A DNA stretch of 64,000 nucleotides from Streptomyces phaeofaciens (GTDB lineage: Bacteria > Actinomycetota > Actinomycetes > Streptomycetales > Streptomycetaceae), in NCBI RefSeq assembly GCF_014648915.1, contig NZ_BMSA01000016.1, positions 124,001-188,000 of the forward strand, in the 5' to 3' direction. Both the position numbers and the translations under genes were made by a program. Below the pieces are notes generated by a model that had not been told where the DNA came from, searched no databases, and saw only the letters and a program-made list of their open reading frames with translations. Each line of letters begins with the position of its first letter. Within the stretch, counting starts at the first letter, position 1. Below, in pieces: positions 32,985-41,190 of the stretch.

Positions 32985-33962
32985 TCAGCGGGTGTCGGAC
33001 GACTCCTGGCGCCGGCGGCGCCACAGGACGACCGGGACGGCCCCGGCGAGGGCGAGGCCCTGCGGGGCGACCGTCAGGGCCGTCGAGGCGGACGACTGGG
33101 TGTTCAGACCGTCCTGGTCGAAGGTGTCCGGAACCGGCAGGGTGCCCCAGCGGTTGATCGGCCAGGCCTTGACGATGGCACGGCCGACGACCTGGTCGAC
33201 GGGGACCATGCCGTGGTGCTTGTCCGACTGGTTGTAGCGCGAGTCCCGCGAGTTCTGGCGGTGGTCGCCCATCACCCAGATGTAGCCCTTGGGGACCTTC
33301 ACCGAGAACTGGCCGCCCTGGTCGTCCTGGCTGCACGGGGTGTTGCCGGGGTACACGTACGGCTCGTTCAGCGCCTTGCCGTTGACCGTCAGCGGCCCGG
33401 TGCCCTTACAGGTGACGGTGTCGCCGCCGACGCCGACGACCCGCTTGATCAGGTCCTTCTCCTCGGCGGACGGCATCAGGCCGATCCAGCTGAGGAAGGT
33501 CTGGAAGGCGTTGGGGTCGGTGGTGGCCTCGCCGGCCAGCCAGTTGTCCGGGTCGTGGAAGACGACGACCTCGCCGCGCTCGGGCTCGGAGCCGAACCAC
33601 GGCGTCAGCTTGTCGACGAGGACCCGGTCACCCTCCTTGAGGGTGTTCTCCATCGAGGCGGACGGGATCGAGAACGCCTGCACCAGGAACGTCTTGATCA
33701 GCAGCGCGAGCACCAGCGCGATACCGATCAGGATCGGCAGCTCCTTCCAGAAGGAGCGCGGCTTCTTCGGCTTCGGGGCCGCACCGCCCGTTCCCTCGCC
33801 ACCGGTCCGCGGGGGCTCGTCCGCGGGCGGACCGTCGCCGCCCGCCATCGGGTCACTCCCGGAGGTCACGGCGCCGTCCGCGGCCGGGTCGGCCGCCACC
33901 GGACGTCCGCGGTGCTCCTCGCCGTCGTGTCCGGACCGTGCGCCAACCGCCACATCCCCCAC
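32985..33962 (-). CDS. sipY: Type I signal peptidase (third of cluster, SipY-like)
   Basis: A 325-residue signal peptidase: about 70 disordered hydrophilic residues, a membrane helix (ELPILIGIALVLALLIKTFL), the catalytic Ser in FSIPSASMENTL, the Lys in DLIKRVVGVGGDTVTC, box E VMGDHRQNSRDSR and a C-terminal helix with an RRRR stop. GTG 33962 is supported by GAGGAG 5 nt upstream and by a length near the 336 residues I recall for S. lividans SipY. An internal ATG at 33848 also has a plausible GGGAG. The gene overlaps the sipX frame by 110 nt. Confidence 0.92.
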   Translation of the reverse strand: MGDVAVGARSGHDGEEHRGRPVAADPAADGAVTSGSDPMAGGDGPPADEPPRTGGEGTGGAAPKPKKPRSFWKELPILIGIALVLALLIKTFLVQAFSIPSASMENTLKEGDRVLVDKLTPWFGSEPERGEVVVFHDPDNWLAGEATTDPNAFQTFLSWIGLMPSAEEKDLIKRVVGVGGDTVTCKGTGPLTVNGKALNEPYVYPGNTPCSQDDQGGQFSVKVPKGYIWVMGDHRQNSRDSRYNQSDKHHGMVPVDQVVGRAIVKAWPINRWGTLPVPDTFDQDGLNTQSSASTALTVAPQGLALAGAVPVVLWRRRRQESSDTR

Positions 33963-34947
33963 GCCAACTCCTCACTCTGTGCCGCCGCCTGCCCCATGTA
34001 CGGCGCAGGCCCACCACTCCCATAACGAGCGGGAGTTCCGCAGGGCTCGGGAGTTGCCGGATCGTTCCGTTCGGATCGTCCGGGGCAACCCTATGCGACG
34101 GCTGGGCGGCCGCGGTCGCCGTGACGGCCGAGCCGGTGACCGAGGAGAAAGTTTGCGGTTCCTTGAGACGGTTCCAGTGCCCCATGGGCCAGGCGATGAC
34201 CATGGCGCGCCCGACGACCTCGTCCTCGGAGACGGTGCCGCCGTAGTCGGTGTCCTGGTGGGCGCGGGAGTCCGCCGAGTTGGCCCGGTGGTCGCCCATC
34301 ACCCACAGCCGGCCCTGGGGGACGGTGATGTCGAAGGCGGCGTCGGAGGGCGCGTTCCCGGGGTAGAGATAGGTTCCCTCGTCCAGGGGAACGCCGTTGA
34401 CGGTGACCCGCCCCTGCGTGTCACAGCACTTGACGCGGTCGCCGCCCACTCCGACGACCCGCTTGATCAGGTCCTTCTCGTTGTCGGACGGCAGCAGACC
34501 GATGAAGGTGAGCCCTTCCTTGACCTGCTTGACGACCACGGGGTCGTCCTTCTTCGTGGTGGTCTGCTCGTCCGCGAGCCAGCCTCCGGGGTCCTTGAAG
34601 ACGACGACGTCTCCGCGCTGCGGCTTGGAGCCGAACCACGGGGTGAACTTGTCGACCAGGACACGGTCGCCGATCTGGATCGTCTGCTCCATGGAGCCGG
34701 ACGGGATCACGAAGGCCTGCACGAGGAAGGTCTTCAGGACCAGGGCTATCAGGACGGCGACACCGACCAGCAGCGGTATCTCCCGGACGGCCGAACGCCT
34801 GCGCTTGCGTTTGACCTTCCGCTGGAGCTGGCGCCGCTCCGAGCGTGAGCGGCCGCCGGACGGGCTGGAGGCACGCCGGGCGCCGGTGGGCAGGAGCTGG
34901 TCCGCGGGGGAGCTGGGGACGCCGCGCGGCTTGCCGCGGTTACCCAT
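33853..34947 (-). CDS. sipX: Type I signal peptidase (second of cluster, SipX-like) with odd 3' tail
   Basis: The open frame codes 364 residues: a basic N-terminus (LQRKVKRKRRRSAVREIPLL), a membrane helix, catalytic Ser in FVIPSGSMEQTIQIGD, Lys in DLIKRVVGVGGDRVKCC, and box E VMGDHRANSADSR. From about residue 322 (GLRRTWGRR) the sequence becomes Arg/Gly/Trp-rich with poor third-position GC, and overlaps the sipY start by 110 nt. The S. lividans protein is about 320 residues as I recall. A shift of one frame near there would end the protein at a TGA at about 33976, just before the sipY ribosome binding site. The real C-terminus is therefore uncertain. Confidence 0.88.
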   Translation of the reverse strand: MGNRGKPRGVPSSPADQLLPTGARRASSPSGGRSRSERRQLQRKVKRKRRRSAVREIPLLVGVAVLIALVLKTFLVQAFVIPSGSMEQTIQIGDRVLVDKFTPWFGSKPQRGDVVVFKDPGGWLADEQTTTKKDDPVVVKQVKEGLTFIGLLPSDNEKDLIKRVVGVGGDRVKCCDTQGRVTVNGVPLDEGTYLYPGNAPSDAAFDITVPQGRLWVMGDHRANSADSRAHQDTDYGGTVSEDEVVGRAMVIAWPMGHWNRLKEPQTFSSVTGSAVTATAAAQPSHRVAPDDPNGTIRQLPSPAELPLVMGVVGLRRTWGRRRHRVRSWRGGCGGWRTVRTRRRGAPRTSGGGRPGRGRRRDLRE

Positions 34948-35674
34948 GGGCGCCGTCCGCGCCGGGCACGCGCGCGTAGGCGCTCGGGCGGCCCTGACGC
35001 CCGATGTGTGCGAAGGGCCAGACGATCCAGTCGGCGCGGCCGATCACGTCGCCGACCGGGATCATGCCGCCGCCCGGGGAGCCCAGATGGTCGCGGGAGT
35101 CGCTGGAGGAGCTGCGATGGTCGCCGAGGACGAACAGGGTGTCCTCGGGCACGACCACGTCGAAGTCCACCGAGGACGGGCTGTCGCCCGGATACAGGAA
35201 CGTGGACTCGTCGACCGACCGGCCGTTCACGCTGATCCTCCCCTCCTTGTCACAGCAGACCACGTGGTCTCCCCCTACACCCACGACGCGTTTGATGTAG
35301 TCGGCGTTCCCGAAGTACCCGGTGCCGTCGAACACGACGACATCGCCGCGCCGCGGTCCGGCACCGAAACGGTACGCCAACTTATTTACGAGAACGCGGT
35401 CGCCGATCCTCAATCCGTTTTCCATGGATCCGCTGGGAATCTGGAAGGGTTGCACCACGAAAGCGTTGAGGACCAGCAAAAACAGCAGGCAGATGAGCAG
35501 AGTGAGGCTGGTCCGGCCACCGGGGAGCCACTTCGTGATCCACGCCACCAACGCGAAACGCGACCGTCCCTCCGGTCCCTCCGTGTGCGGGGCCTCGTCG
35601 AGGGAGGCCGCCGCGGGTACGGAAGGGCGGGAGGAGCGGTCGCGCTCCGTCGTCGGCTGAGCTTCGGTGTCCAT
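34940..35674 (-). CDS. sipW: Type I signal peptidase (first of cluster, SipW-like)
   Basis: A 244-residue signal peptidase with a hydrophilic N-terminus, one membrane helix (SLTLLICLLFLLVLNAFVVQ), catalytic Ser in FQIPSGSMENGLRIGDRV, Lys in YIKRVVGVGGDHVVCC, and box E VLGDHRSSSSDSRDH. It ends 8 nt inside the sipX start, showing coupling, and starts 46 nt after rplS. No C-terminal second membrane helix is seen, unlike the other three. Confidence 0.93.
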   Translation of the reverse strand: MDTEAQPTTERDRSSRPSVPAAASLDEAPHTEGPEGRSRFALVAWITKWLPGGRTSLTLLICLLFLLVLNAFVVQPFQIPSGSMENGLRIGDRVLVNKLAYRFGAGPRRGDVVVFDGTGYFGNADYIKRVVGVGGDHVVCCDKEGRISVNGRSVDESTFLYPGDSPSSVDFDVVVPEDTLFVLGDHRSSSSDSRDHLGSPGGGMIPVGDVIGRADWIVWPFAHIGRQGRPSAYARVPGADGAHG

Positions 35675-35719
35675 CGGGGCCAGATGCTATCCGGCCCCTC
35701 TGTGGATCTCCGAGTGAGC

Positions 35720-36070
35720 TCAGTTGTCGCGCTTCTCCTTGATCTTCGCGGCCTTGCCGCGGAGCTCGCGCAGGTAGTACAGCTTCGCGCGACGCACGTC
35801 ACCGCGGGTGACGAGCTCGATCTTCTCGACGATCGGGGTGTGCACCGGGAAGGTGCGCTCGACGCCGACGGAGAAGGAGACCTTGCGGACCGTGAAGGTC
35901 TCGCGGACACCGGCGCCCTGGCGGCGGATGACTACGCCCTTGAACTGCTGCACACGGGAGCGGTTGCCCTCGATGACGCGGACGTGGACGTTGACGGTGT
36001 CACCCGGGCGGAAGGCCGGGATGTCGCTGCGCAGCGACGCGGAGTCGACGGAGTCGAGCAGGTGAGACAT
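35720..36070 (-). CDS. rplS: 50S ribosomal protein L19
   Basis: A 116-residue L19: MSHLLDSVDSASLRSDIPAF, PGDTVNVHVRVIEGNRSRVQ, GVVIRRQGAGVRETFTVRK, VKLYYLRELRGKAAKI-type ending. ATG 36070 is the family start. It follows trmD with a structured 132-nt leader, and precedes the signal-peptidase cluster. Confidence 0.97.
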   Translation of the reverse strand: MSHLLDSVDSASLRSDIPAFRPGDTVNVHVRVIEGNRSRVQQFKGVVIRRQGAGVRETFTVRKVSFSVGVERTFPVHTPIVEKIELVTRGDVRRAKLYYLRELRGKAAKIKEKRDN

Positions 36071-36120
36071 TTCGTCTGCTTTCTTCGCCGATGCCACAGG
36101 TCATCAGCGGAACTAGGTTT

Positions 36121-36165
36121 CAGGGGGTCCGCTGTGCCCGTCGGGGCGGGCGTCGTGTCCCCCTG
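36121..36165 (-). promoter_or_regulatory. Stem-loop in the rplS leader
   Basis: CAGGGGG (36121-36127) pairs with CCCCCTG (36159-36165), enclosing a GCCCG/CGGGC inner stem (36136-36140 with 36147-36151). It lies between trmD and rplS. It may be a terminator for trmD or a ribosomal-protein autoregulatory structure. Confidence 0.5.
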
Positions 36166-36202
36166 TGGCAGGGGCGCACACCGGACGGCGCACAACAGCG
36201 GC

Positions 36203-37036
36203 TTATTCTTCCATGCCTTCGGTCCTGCGCCAAAATCGACCGTACGGCTCGCCGCCCGGGTCGGGCGCCCAGCCGAGGATGGAGAGCATCTCGCGGTCCT
36301 TCTTGTCGAAGGCCTTGGGCTCACAGCGCTCGATCAGGTCGGGCCGGTTGGCCGTCGTACGGCGCAGGGCCTCGTCGCGGCGCCAGCGGGCGATCTTGCC
36401 GTGGTGGCCGCTGAGCAGCACCTCGGGGATGTCCCTGCCGCGCCACTCGGGCGGCTTGGTGTAGACGGGCCCCTCCAGGAGGCTCGCCATGGCGCCGGGC
36501 GCGAAGGAGTCGTCGCGGTGGGACTCGGCGTTGCCGAGCACTCCGGGCAGCAGCCGCGCCACGGCTTCCGTGACGACGAGCACGGCCGCCTCGCCGCCGG
36601 CGAGGACGTAGTCGCCGATGGAGACCTCGTAGACCGGGATCCGGCCGGCGTACTCGTCGACGACCCGCCGGTCGATGCCCTCGTAGCGGGCCGGCGTGAA
36701 GATCAGCCAGGGGCGCTCGGAGAGCTCGACGGCGAGTTCCTGGGTGAAGGGGCGGCCGCTGGGGGTCGGGACGATCAGCGCGGGCCGGTGCGCCCCGGTC
36801 TCGTAGCCGTCGGCGAGGACGGAGTCCAGGGCGTCGCCCCAGGGCTCGGTCTTCATGACCATGCCGGGGCCGCCGCCGTACGGGGTGTCGTCGACCGTGT
36901 TGTGGCGGTCGTAGGTCCACTCCCGCAGGTCGTGCACGTGCACGTTCAGCTGTCCACGCGCGCGTGCCTTGCCGACGAGGGAGACGTTCAGCGGGTCGAG
37001 GTACTCGGGGAAGATCGTGACGACGTCGAGGCGCAT
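36203..37036 (-). CDS. trmD: tRNA (guanine-37-N1) methyltransferase
   Basis: A 277-residue SPOUT-class enzyme with MRLDVVTIFPEYLDPL, the knot region EGIDRRVVDEYAGRIPVYEV, SIGDYVLAGGEAAVLVVTEA and the C-terminal domain (PEWRGRDIPEVLLSGHHGKI). Its ATG overlaps the rimM stop by one base. It belongs to the conserved rpsP-khpA-rimM-trmD-rplS order. Confidence 0.97.
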   Translation of the reverse strand: MRLDVVTIFPEYLDPLNVSLVGKARARGQLNVHVHDLREWTYDRHNTVDDTPYGGGPGMVMKTEPWGDALDSVLADGYETGAHRPALIVPTPSGRPFTQELAVELSERPWLIFTPARYEGIDRRVVDEYAGRIPVYEVSIGDYVLAGGEAAVLVVTEAVARLLPGVLGNAESHRDDSFAPGAMASLLEGPVYTKPPEWRGRDIPEVLLSGHHGKIARWRRDEALRRTTANRPDLIERCEPKAFDKKDREMLSILGWAPDPGGEPYGRFWRRTEGMEE

Positions 37037-37590
37037 CAGGAGGCGTCCTCGCCCGAGTCCCGGGAGGACACGACCTCGGCGCGGTCGTCGATCAGGCCCG
37101 GCGGCGGGGTGATGACCGCCCGCTGCTCCTCCAGGTCGATCTCGGCGACGATCTCCGAGACGAACGGGATCATCACCTCGGTGCCGTCCGGACGCTCGAC
37201 GATGAAGAGGTCCTGGGAGGGCAGGTGCGAGATCTCGGTGATCCGGCCCACCTCGACGCCGTCCGCGGTCACCACGTCCAGGTCCATGAGCTGGTGGTCG
37301 TAGTACTCGTCCTCCTCCTCGGGCAGCTCCTCCGGGTCGACGTCGGCGATCAGGAGGATGTTGCGCAGGGCCTCGGCGCCGTTGCGGTCGGCGACGCCCT
37401 CGAAACGCAGGAGGAGACGGCCGCTGTGGACCCGGCCGGTCTCGATGGTGAGCGGTCCCGCGGTGGCGGGATCGGTGGCGAGTACGGCGCCCGGCGCGAG
37501 CCTGAGCTCCGGTTCGTCGGTACGTACCTCGACGGTGACCTCGCCCTTGATGCCGTGGGCGCGGCCGATCCGTGCGACTACCAGCTGCAC
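37036..37590 (-). CDS. rimM: 16S rRNA processing protein RimM
   Basis: A 184-residue ribosome maturation factor for the 30S head. The N-terminal beta-barrel is seen in LVVARIGRAHGIKGEVTVEV and the PRC domain in EEEDEYYDHQLMDLDVVTAD and IPFVSEIVAEIDLEEQRAVI. It overlaps trmD by one base and follows khpA after an 81-nt gap containing a strong hairpin. Confidence 0.95.
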   Translation of the reverse strand: MQLVVARIGRAHGIKGEVTVEVRTDEPELRLAPGAVLATDPATAGPLTIETGRVHSGRLLLRFEGVADRNGAEALRNILLIADVDPEELPEEEDEYYDHQLMDLDVVTADGVEVGRITEISHLPSQDLFIVERPDGTEVMIPFVSEIVAEIDLEEQRAVITPPPGLIDDRAEVVSSRDSGEDAS

Positions 37591-37618
37591 TGTGCTTGAT
37601 CTCCTGTCATACGACTAC

Positions 37619-37652
37619 GGGCCGGGGACGGCCCAGTGGCCCTCCCCGGCCC
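37619..37652 (-). promoter_or_regulatory. Long hairpin between khpA and rimM
   Basis: GGGCCGGGGA (37619-37628) pairs with TCCCCGGCCC (37643-37652), with an inner GGCC-CAGT-GGCC stem-loop. It lies in the otherwise tight rpsP-trmD run and is a candidate attenuator or processing site. Confidence 0.6.
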
Positions 37653-37671
37653 GAGCCGGTTGCAACAAGCG

Positions 37672-37911
37672 TCAGCGGACGTGGTCCACGTCGACGAGGT
37701 CGACACGGATGCCCCGGCCGCCGATGGCGCCCACGACGGTCCGCAGGGCGCGTGCGGTGCGGCCGTTGCGGCCGATCACCTTACCGAGGTCGTCCGGGTG
37801 GACCCGGACCTCGAGCACCTGCCCGCGGCGCAGGTTGCGGGAGGCGACCTGCACGTCGTCGGGGTTGTCGACGATGCCCTTCACGAGGTGCTCGAGAGCC
37901 TCCTCGAGCAT
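37672..37911 (-). CDS. khpA: KH-domain RNA-binding protein
   Basis: A 79-residue single KH-domain protein of the KhpA/YlqC family: GIVDNPDDVQVASRNLRRG, VHPDDLGKVIGRNGRTARAL with the GxxG loop (GRNG), and VVGAIGGRGIRVDLVDVDHV. It starts 2 nt after the rpsP stop and is co-transcribed with it. In other bacteria it works with KhpB and binds many RNAs. Confidence 0.95.
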   Translation of the reverse strand: MLEEALEHLVKGIVDNPDDVQVASRNLRRGQVLEVRVHPDDLGKVIGRNGRTARALRTVVGAIGGRGIRVDLVDVDHVR

Positions 37912-37913
37912 GC

Positions 37914-38342
37914 TCAGGCCTCGGTCGACTCAGACGAAGACGACTCGGCCGCAGCCTCGTCCTTCTTCTCAGCCTTCTTCTTCTGGGTGATCGCCTCACC
38001 CTTGCCCGAGTCGTCGCCACCGAGGGCTTCGAACGACGGGCGCGCCTTCTTCGGCTCGGCGACGAGCAGCGGAGCCGGGGCGGGCTCGCCCTTGAACTTC
38101 TGCCAGTCGCCGGTCTTCTTCAGAATGGCGAGCACGGGCTCGGTCGGCTGCGCGCCGACACCCAGCCAGTACGCCACACGATCGGCGTCCACCTCCATGA
38201 CCGACGGGTTGTAGGTCGGGTGGTACTTGCCGATCTCCTCGATCGCACGGCCGTCACGGCGGGTGCGGGAGTCGGCGACGACGATGCGGTAGTGAGGCGC
38301 ACGGATCTTGCCCAGACGCTTCAGCTTGATCTTGACTGCCAC
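37914..38342 (-). CDS. rpsP: 30S ribosomal protein S16
   Basis: A 142-residue S16 beginning MAVKIKLKRLGKIRAPHYRI and VVADSRTRRDGRAIEEIGKY. The C-terminal 60 residues extend beyond the core with a charged Lys/Ala/Glu/Ser tail (KKAEKKDEAAAESSSSESTE), as in other actinobacteria. It is the first gene of the rpsP-khpA-rimM-trmD-rplS run. Confidence 0.96.
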   Translation of the reverse strand: MAVKIKLKRLGKIRAPHYRIVVADSRTRRDGRAIEEIGKYHPTYNPSVMEVDADRVAYWLGVGAQPTEPVLAILKKTGDWQKFKGEPAPAPLLVAEPKKARPSFEALGGDDSGKGEAITQKKKAEKKDEAAAESSSSESTEA

Positions 38343-38714
38343 TGGAGTGGACTCTCCTGGAGTTGACGTGTTTGGGCACGGCGAGATTGCCGCGTGGGGT
38401 TGCGGTACCCGAGTGCCCGATGGACGCGTCAGCCGGAGGAGAGAGGGGTCCTGTGCGGCTGTCGAGTACAGCTAGCCATTGTGCCACACCCTGCGGGTCG
38501 CCCTCGGCCGAGGGCGGGGTGAAGGGGCTCGGGCACACCTCGGAGGCACCCGGCGCCGCGCCACGGCGCGTCGGATGCGCGGTCCGGCGCCGCGGGGCGC
38601 CGCCTTCCACGGGACGGGTGCGGTGCCGCGGCACCGCCGCCCGCGGAGCGCGGCCGCCCCGCGTCCTCGCCGTCGACCGGCAGCCACGAGATGCCGGTGC
38701 CCAGCGCTCGTCGG
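38343..38714. other. 372-nt non-coding region upstream of rpsP, rich in palindromes
   Basis: No credible gene is seen. The half near rpsP should hold its promoter. The half at 38540-38690 is extremely GC-rich and contains repeated GGCGCC/CCGCGG elements and a perfect 18-bp palindrome GCGGTGCCGCGGCACCGC at 38620-38637. These may terminate the SprT-like gene on the minus strand. Confidence 0.6.
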
Positions 38715-39314
38715 TTACGCCGCGCCGGCGATCTCCGGGATGCGGAACGGCTTGCCGCAGCCGCCGCACACGATCGGGGCCTGGGCCAGGACCGACGGGA
38801 CCACCCGGACGTTGCGACCGCAGTCGCAGACGGCCTTGACGCGCACCCCGCCGCCGGAGGAGCCGTGGCGGGCCGCCGGACCGCGGAAGGTGCGGGTGGT
38901 GCTGTCGGCGGAGGTGGCCGCCGTGTGCGCCTTCAGGGCCCGCTGGAGGCGCTCGATCGTCGGACGGTAGCGGCGTTTGGCCTCGGGGTTGAGCGTGACC
39001 AGGGAGAAACCGCTGCTCGGGTGCGGTTCCTCCGGGTGGTCCAGGCCCAGCTCCTCGGCGATCGCGAGGAATCTGCGGTTGTGGTATCGGCCGGCGCGGG
39101 AGGTGTCGCGGACGCCGCGGGAGGCGGCGATGCCATGGACTGCCTCATGGAGCAGTCGCTCGAAGGAGAGCTCGTGACCGCAGGCGGACGACGACTCCCC
39201 GATCAGGGACTCTGGCGCGGCAAGGTCCGGCAGCTCGGGGTGGTACCGCTGAATATCGGCCCACGCCTGTGCCAGCTCTGCGGCGAGAACAGGTGGTGTC
39301 TGTGTCGTGCTCAC
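38715..39314 (-). CDS. SprT-like zinc metalloprotein
   Basis: A 199-residue protein with a SprT-like HExxH motif (LHEAVHGIAASRGVRD) in an alpha-helical domain, and a C-terminal zinc ribbon (CDCGRNVRV then CGGCGKPF). The third-ligand region (HNRRFLAIAEELGL) resembles SprT/Spartan proteases, which act on DNA-protein crosslinks in eukaryotes. The bacterial role is uncertain. It is flanked by 372 nt before rpsP and 260 nt after proS, so it is a single-gene unit. Confidence 0.88.
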   Translation of the reverse strand: MSTTQTPPVLAAELAQAWADIQRYHPELPDLAAPESLIGESSSACGHELSFERLLHEAVHGIAASRGVRDTSRAGRYHNRRFLAIAEELGLDHPEEPHPSSGFSLVTLNPEAKRRYRPTIERLQRALKAHTAATSADSTTRTFRGPAARHGSSGGGVRVKAVCDCGRNVRVVPSVLAQAPIVCGGCGKPFRIPEIAGAA

Positions 39315-39574
39315 GTAATGACAACGAGCGGGGGTGCCCCTGTGTTCCTATTCCGGGCCATCCCAAATAATTTGCACGTACCCGTCAGTTGCCGCTGATG
39401 CGTGGAGACGAGGGCGGGTGCGCTGATCTGCGGAGAAGCCTCACAGCTCATCCCAAGCTGGTGCGTAGTCCCACGTACGCCCCGGCGCGTAGACGATGTC
39501 CGCGCGCCGGGGTAGGGAAGTTCGGCAGAGGCGCAAGAGGTGTTTCGGTCGCTCTCTCGGCGGAGGGCCCCGCC

Positions 39575-40990
39575 TCAGTAAGCGCGCGCGACGATCGCGA
39601 CGTTACCGGGCGCGTCCCCGTCGTCCGGCACCGACCCGTCCTCGGCGACCAGACACCGTACGGTCACGGAATGCTCGGCCAGCGCGGCCTCGCCCGCCAC
39701 GCCGAGGGTCGCCCACGGAATGCGCGCCCAGCCGCCGGCGACGGCCGCCTCGACGGCCTCGTCGAACGTGGACACGTCCGTCGTACGGGACTCCCGGCGC
39801 TCGCGGGACTGCCGCAGCAGCAGCGCCTGGTCCTCCTCGAGGATGCCCGGCAGCAGGTCCACCAGCGTGTCGAGCGGCATCGGCTCCTTGCCTCCCGGGA
39901 TCCGGCGGGCCAGCATCGCCGTGCCGTTCTCCAGGTCACGGGGCCCGATCTCGATGCGCACGGGCACGCCCTTGAGCTCCCAGTCGACGGCGCGCCGCCC
40001 GAAGGGCACGTCGGTGCGGTCGTCGACCTGGACGCGGACACCCGCCGCCTTCAGCCGGTCGCCCAGCTCGCGGACCTTGGCCAGAACCGCCTCGTCGCCC
40101 TTGATCGCGAGGACGACGGCCTGGATCTGCGCCAGCCGCGGCGGCACGCGCAGACCGTCGTCGTCGCCGTGCATCATCACCAGGGCGCCGATCATGCGGG
40201 TCGTCGAGCCCCAGGAGGTCTGCCAGACCAGCTCCTGGGTGCCGTCCTTCGACAGGTACGAGGTGTTGAACGCCTTCGCGAAGTTCTGGCCCAGCTCATG
40301 GCTGGTGGCCATCTGGAGGGCCTTGCCGTCGCCCATCATCCCTTCGAGGGTGAGGGTGTTGACGGCTCCGGCGAACCGCTCCTTGACGGTCTTGCGGCCG
40401 GGGACGACGTCCATCGCGAGGACGTTCAGCATGAAGTCCTCGTAGACCTGGCGGTGGATGTGCGCGGCGAAGTCGCGGGCGTCCTCGTAGGTGGCGTGCG
40501 CGGTGTGCCCCTCCTGCCAGAGGAACTCGGAGGTGCGCAGGAACAGCCGGGGACGCAGTTCCCAACGGACCACGTTGGCCCACTGGTTGATGAGCAGGGG
40601 CAGATCGCGGTAGCTCTGCACCCACTTCGAGAAGTAGTCGTTGATGATCATCTCGGAGGTGGGGCGGACGACCGCGGGCTCCTCCAGTTCCTTGCCGCCG
40701 CCGTGCGTGACGACGGCCAGCTCCGGCGCGAAGCCCTCGACGTGGTCGGCCTCACGGGTGAGGTACGACTGCGGGATCAGCAGCGGGAAGTACGCGTTCT
40801 GGGTGCCCGTCTCCTTGATGCGGGCGTCCATCTCCGCCTGCATCCGCTCCCACAGCCCGTAGCCGTACGGTCGGATCACCATCGTGCCGCGCACCGGACC
40901 GTTGTCGGCCAGTTCGGCCTTGCTGACCAGATCCTGGTACCAGCGCGGAAAGTCGACCGCGCGCGGGGTGAGAACGGGTGCCTTCGCCAT
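39575..40990 (-). CDS. proS: Prolyl-tRNA synthetase, eukaryote/archaea-like type
   Basis: A 471-residue class II synthetase charging tRNA-Pro. Motif 2 (RWELRPRLFLRTSEFLWQEG) and motif 3 (LGVTLSTPE-type region replaced by GDDDGLRVPPRLAQIQAVVL in this family) are recognisable; the start VDFPRWYQDLVSKAEL is typical of the short, eukaryote-like class without the bacterial editing insertion. The protein ends in a C-terminal Tyr (VAIVARAY), a hallmark of this class, where the terminal Tyr reaches the active site. The C-terminal zinc-domain cysteines are mostly lost (only one Cys near the end). ATG 40990 is the start. If the chromosome also carries a bacterial-type ProRS, this is a second copy. Confidence 0.93.
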   Translation of the reverse strand: MAKAPVLTPRAVDFPRWYQDLVSKAELADNGPVRGTMVIRPYGYGLWERMQAEMDARIKETGTQNAYFPLLIPQSYLTREADHVEGFAPELAVVTHGGGKELEEPAVVRPTSEMIINDYFSKWVQSYRDLPLLINQWANVVRWELRPRLFLRTSEFLWQEGHTAHATYEDARDFAAHIHRQVYEDFMLNVLAMDVVPGRKTVKERFAGAVNTLTLEGMMGDGKALQMATSHELGQNFAKAFNTSYLSKDGTQELVWQTSWGSTTRMIGALVMMHGDDDGLRVPPRLAQIQAVVLAIKGDEAVLAKVRELGDRLKAAGVRVQVDDRTDVPFGRRAVDWELKGVPVRIEIGPRDLENGTAMLARRIPGGKEPMPLDTLVDLLPGILEEDQALLLRQSRERRESRTTDVSTFDEAVEAAVAGGWARIPWATLGVAGEAALAEHSVTVRCLVAEDGSVPDDGDAPGNVAIVARAY

Positions 40991-41190
40991 GGCGCGATGG
41001 TACGGGCCCACGTTGCCGGAATGTGAATTCTCGCCACAGGCACATGCCGTCCACAAGCCGGGCTCCGCAACCCCTGGACGCGGCCGCAGACGGGGAGTTA
41101 CCTGGCATACGGGGGCGGTGCGAGCGCACCGCACGGGGGCCACCTGATCGGGTACAGCGGCACACTCTCGGCGGATTGGGGCGCTTTTTC

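Noticed and set aside
33848..33962. sipY starting at internal ATG 33848
   Set aside because: The GTG at 33962 has a stronger ribosome site (GAGGAG, 5-nt spacing) and gives the expected length, although the internal ATG stays possible.
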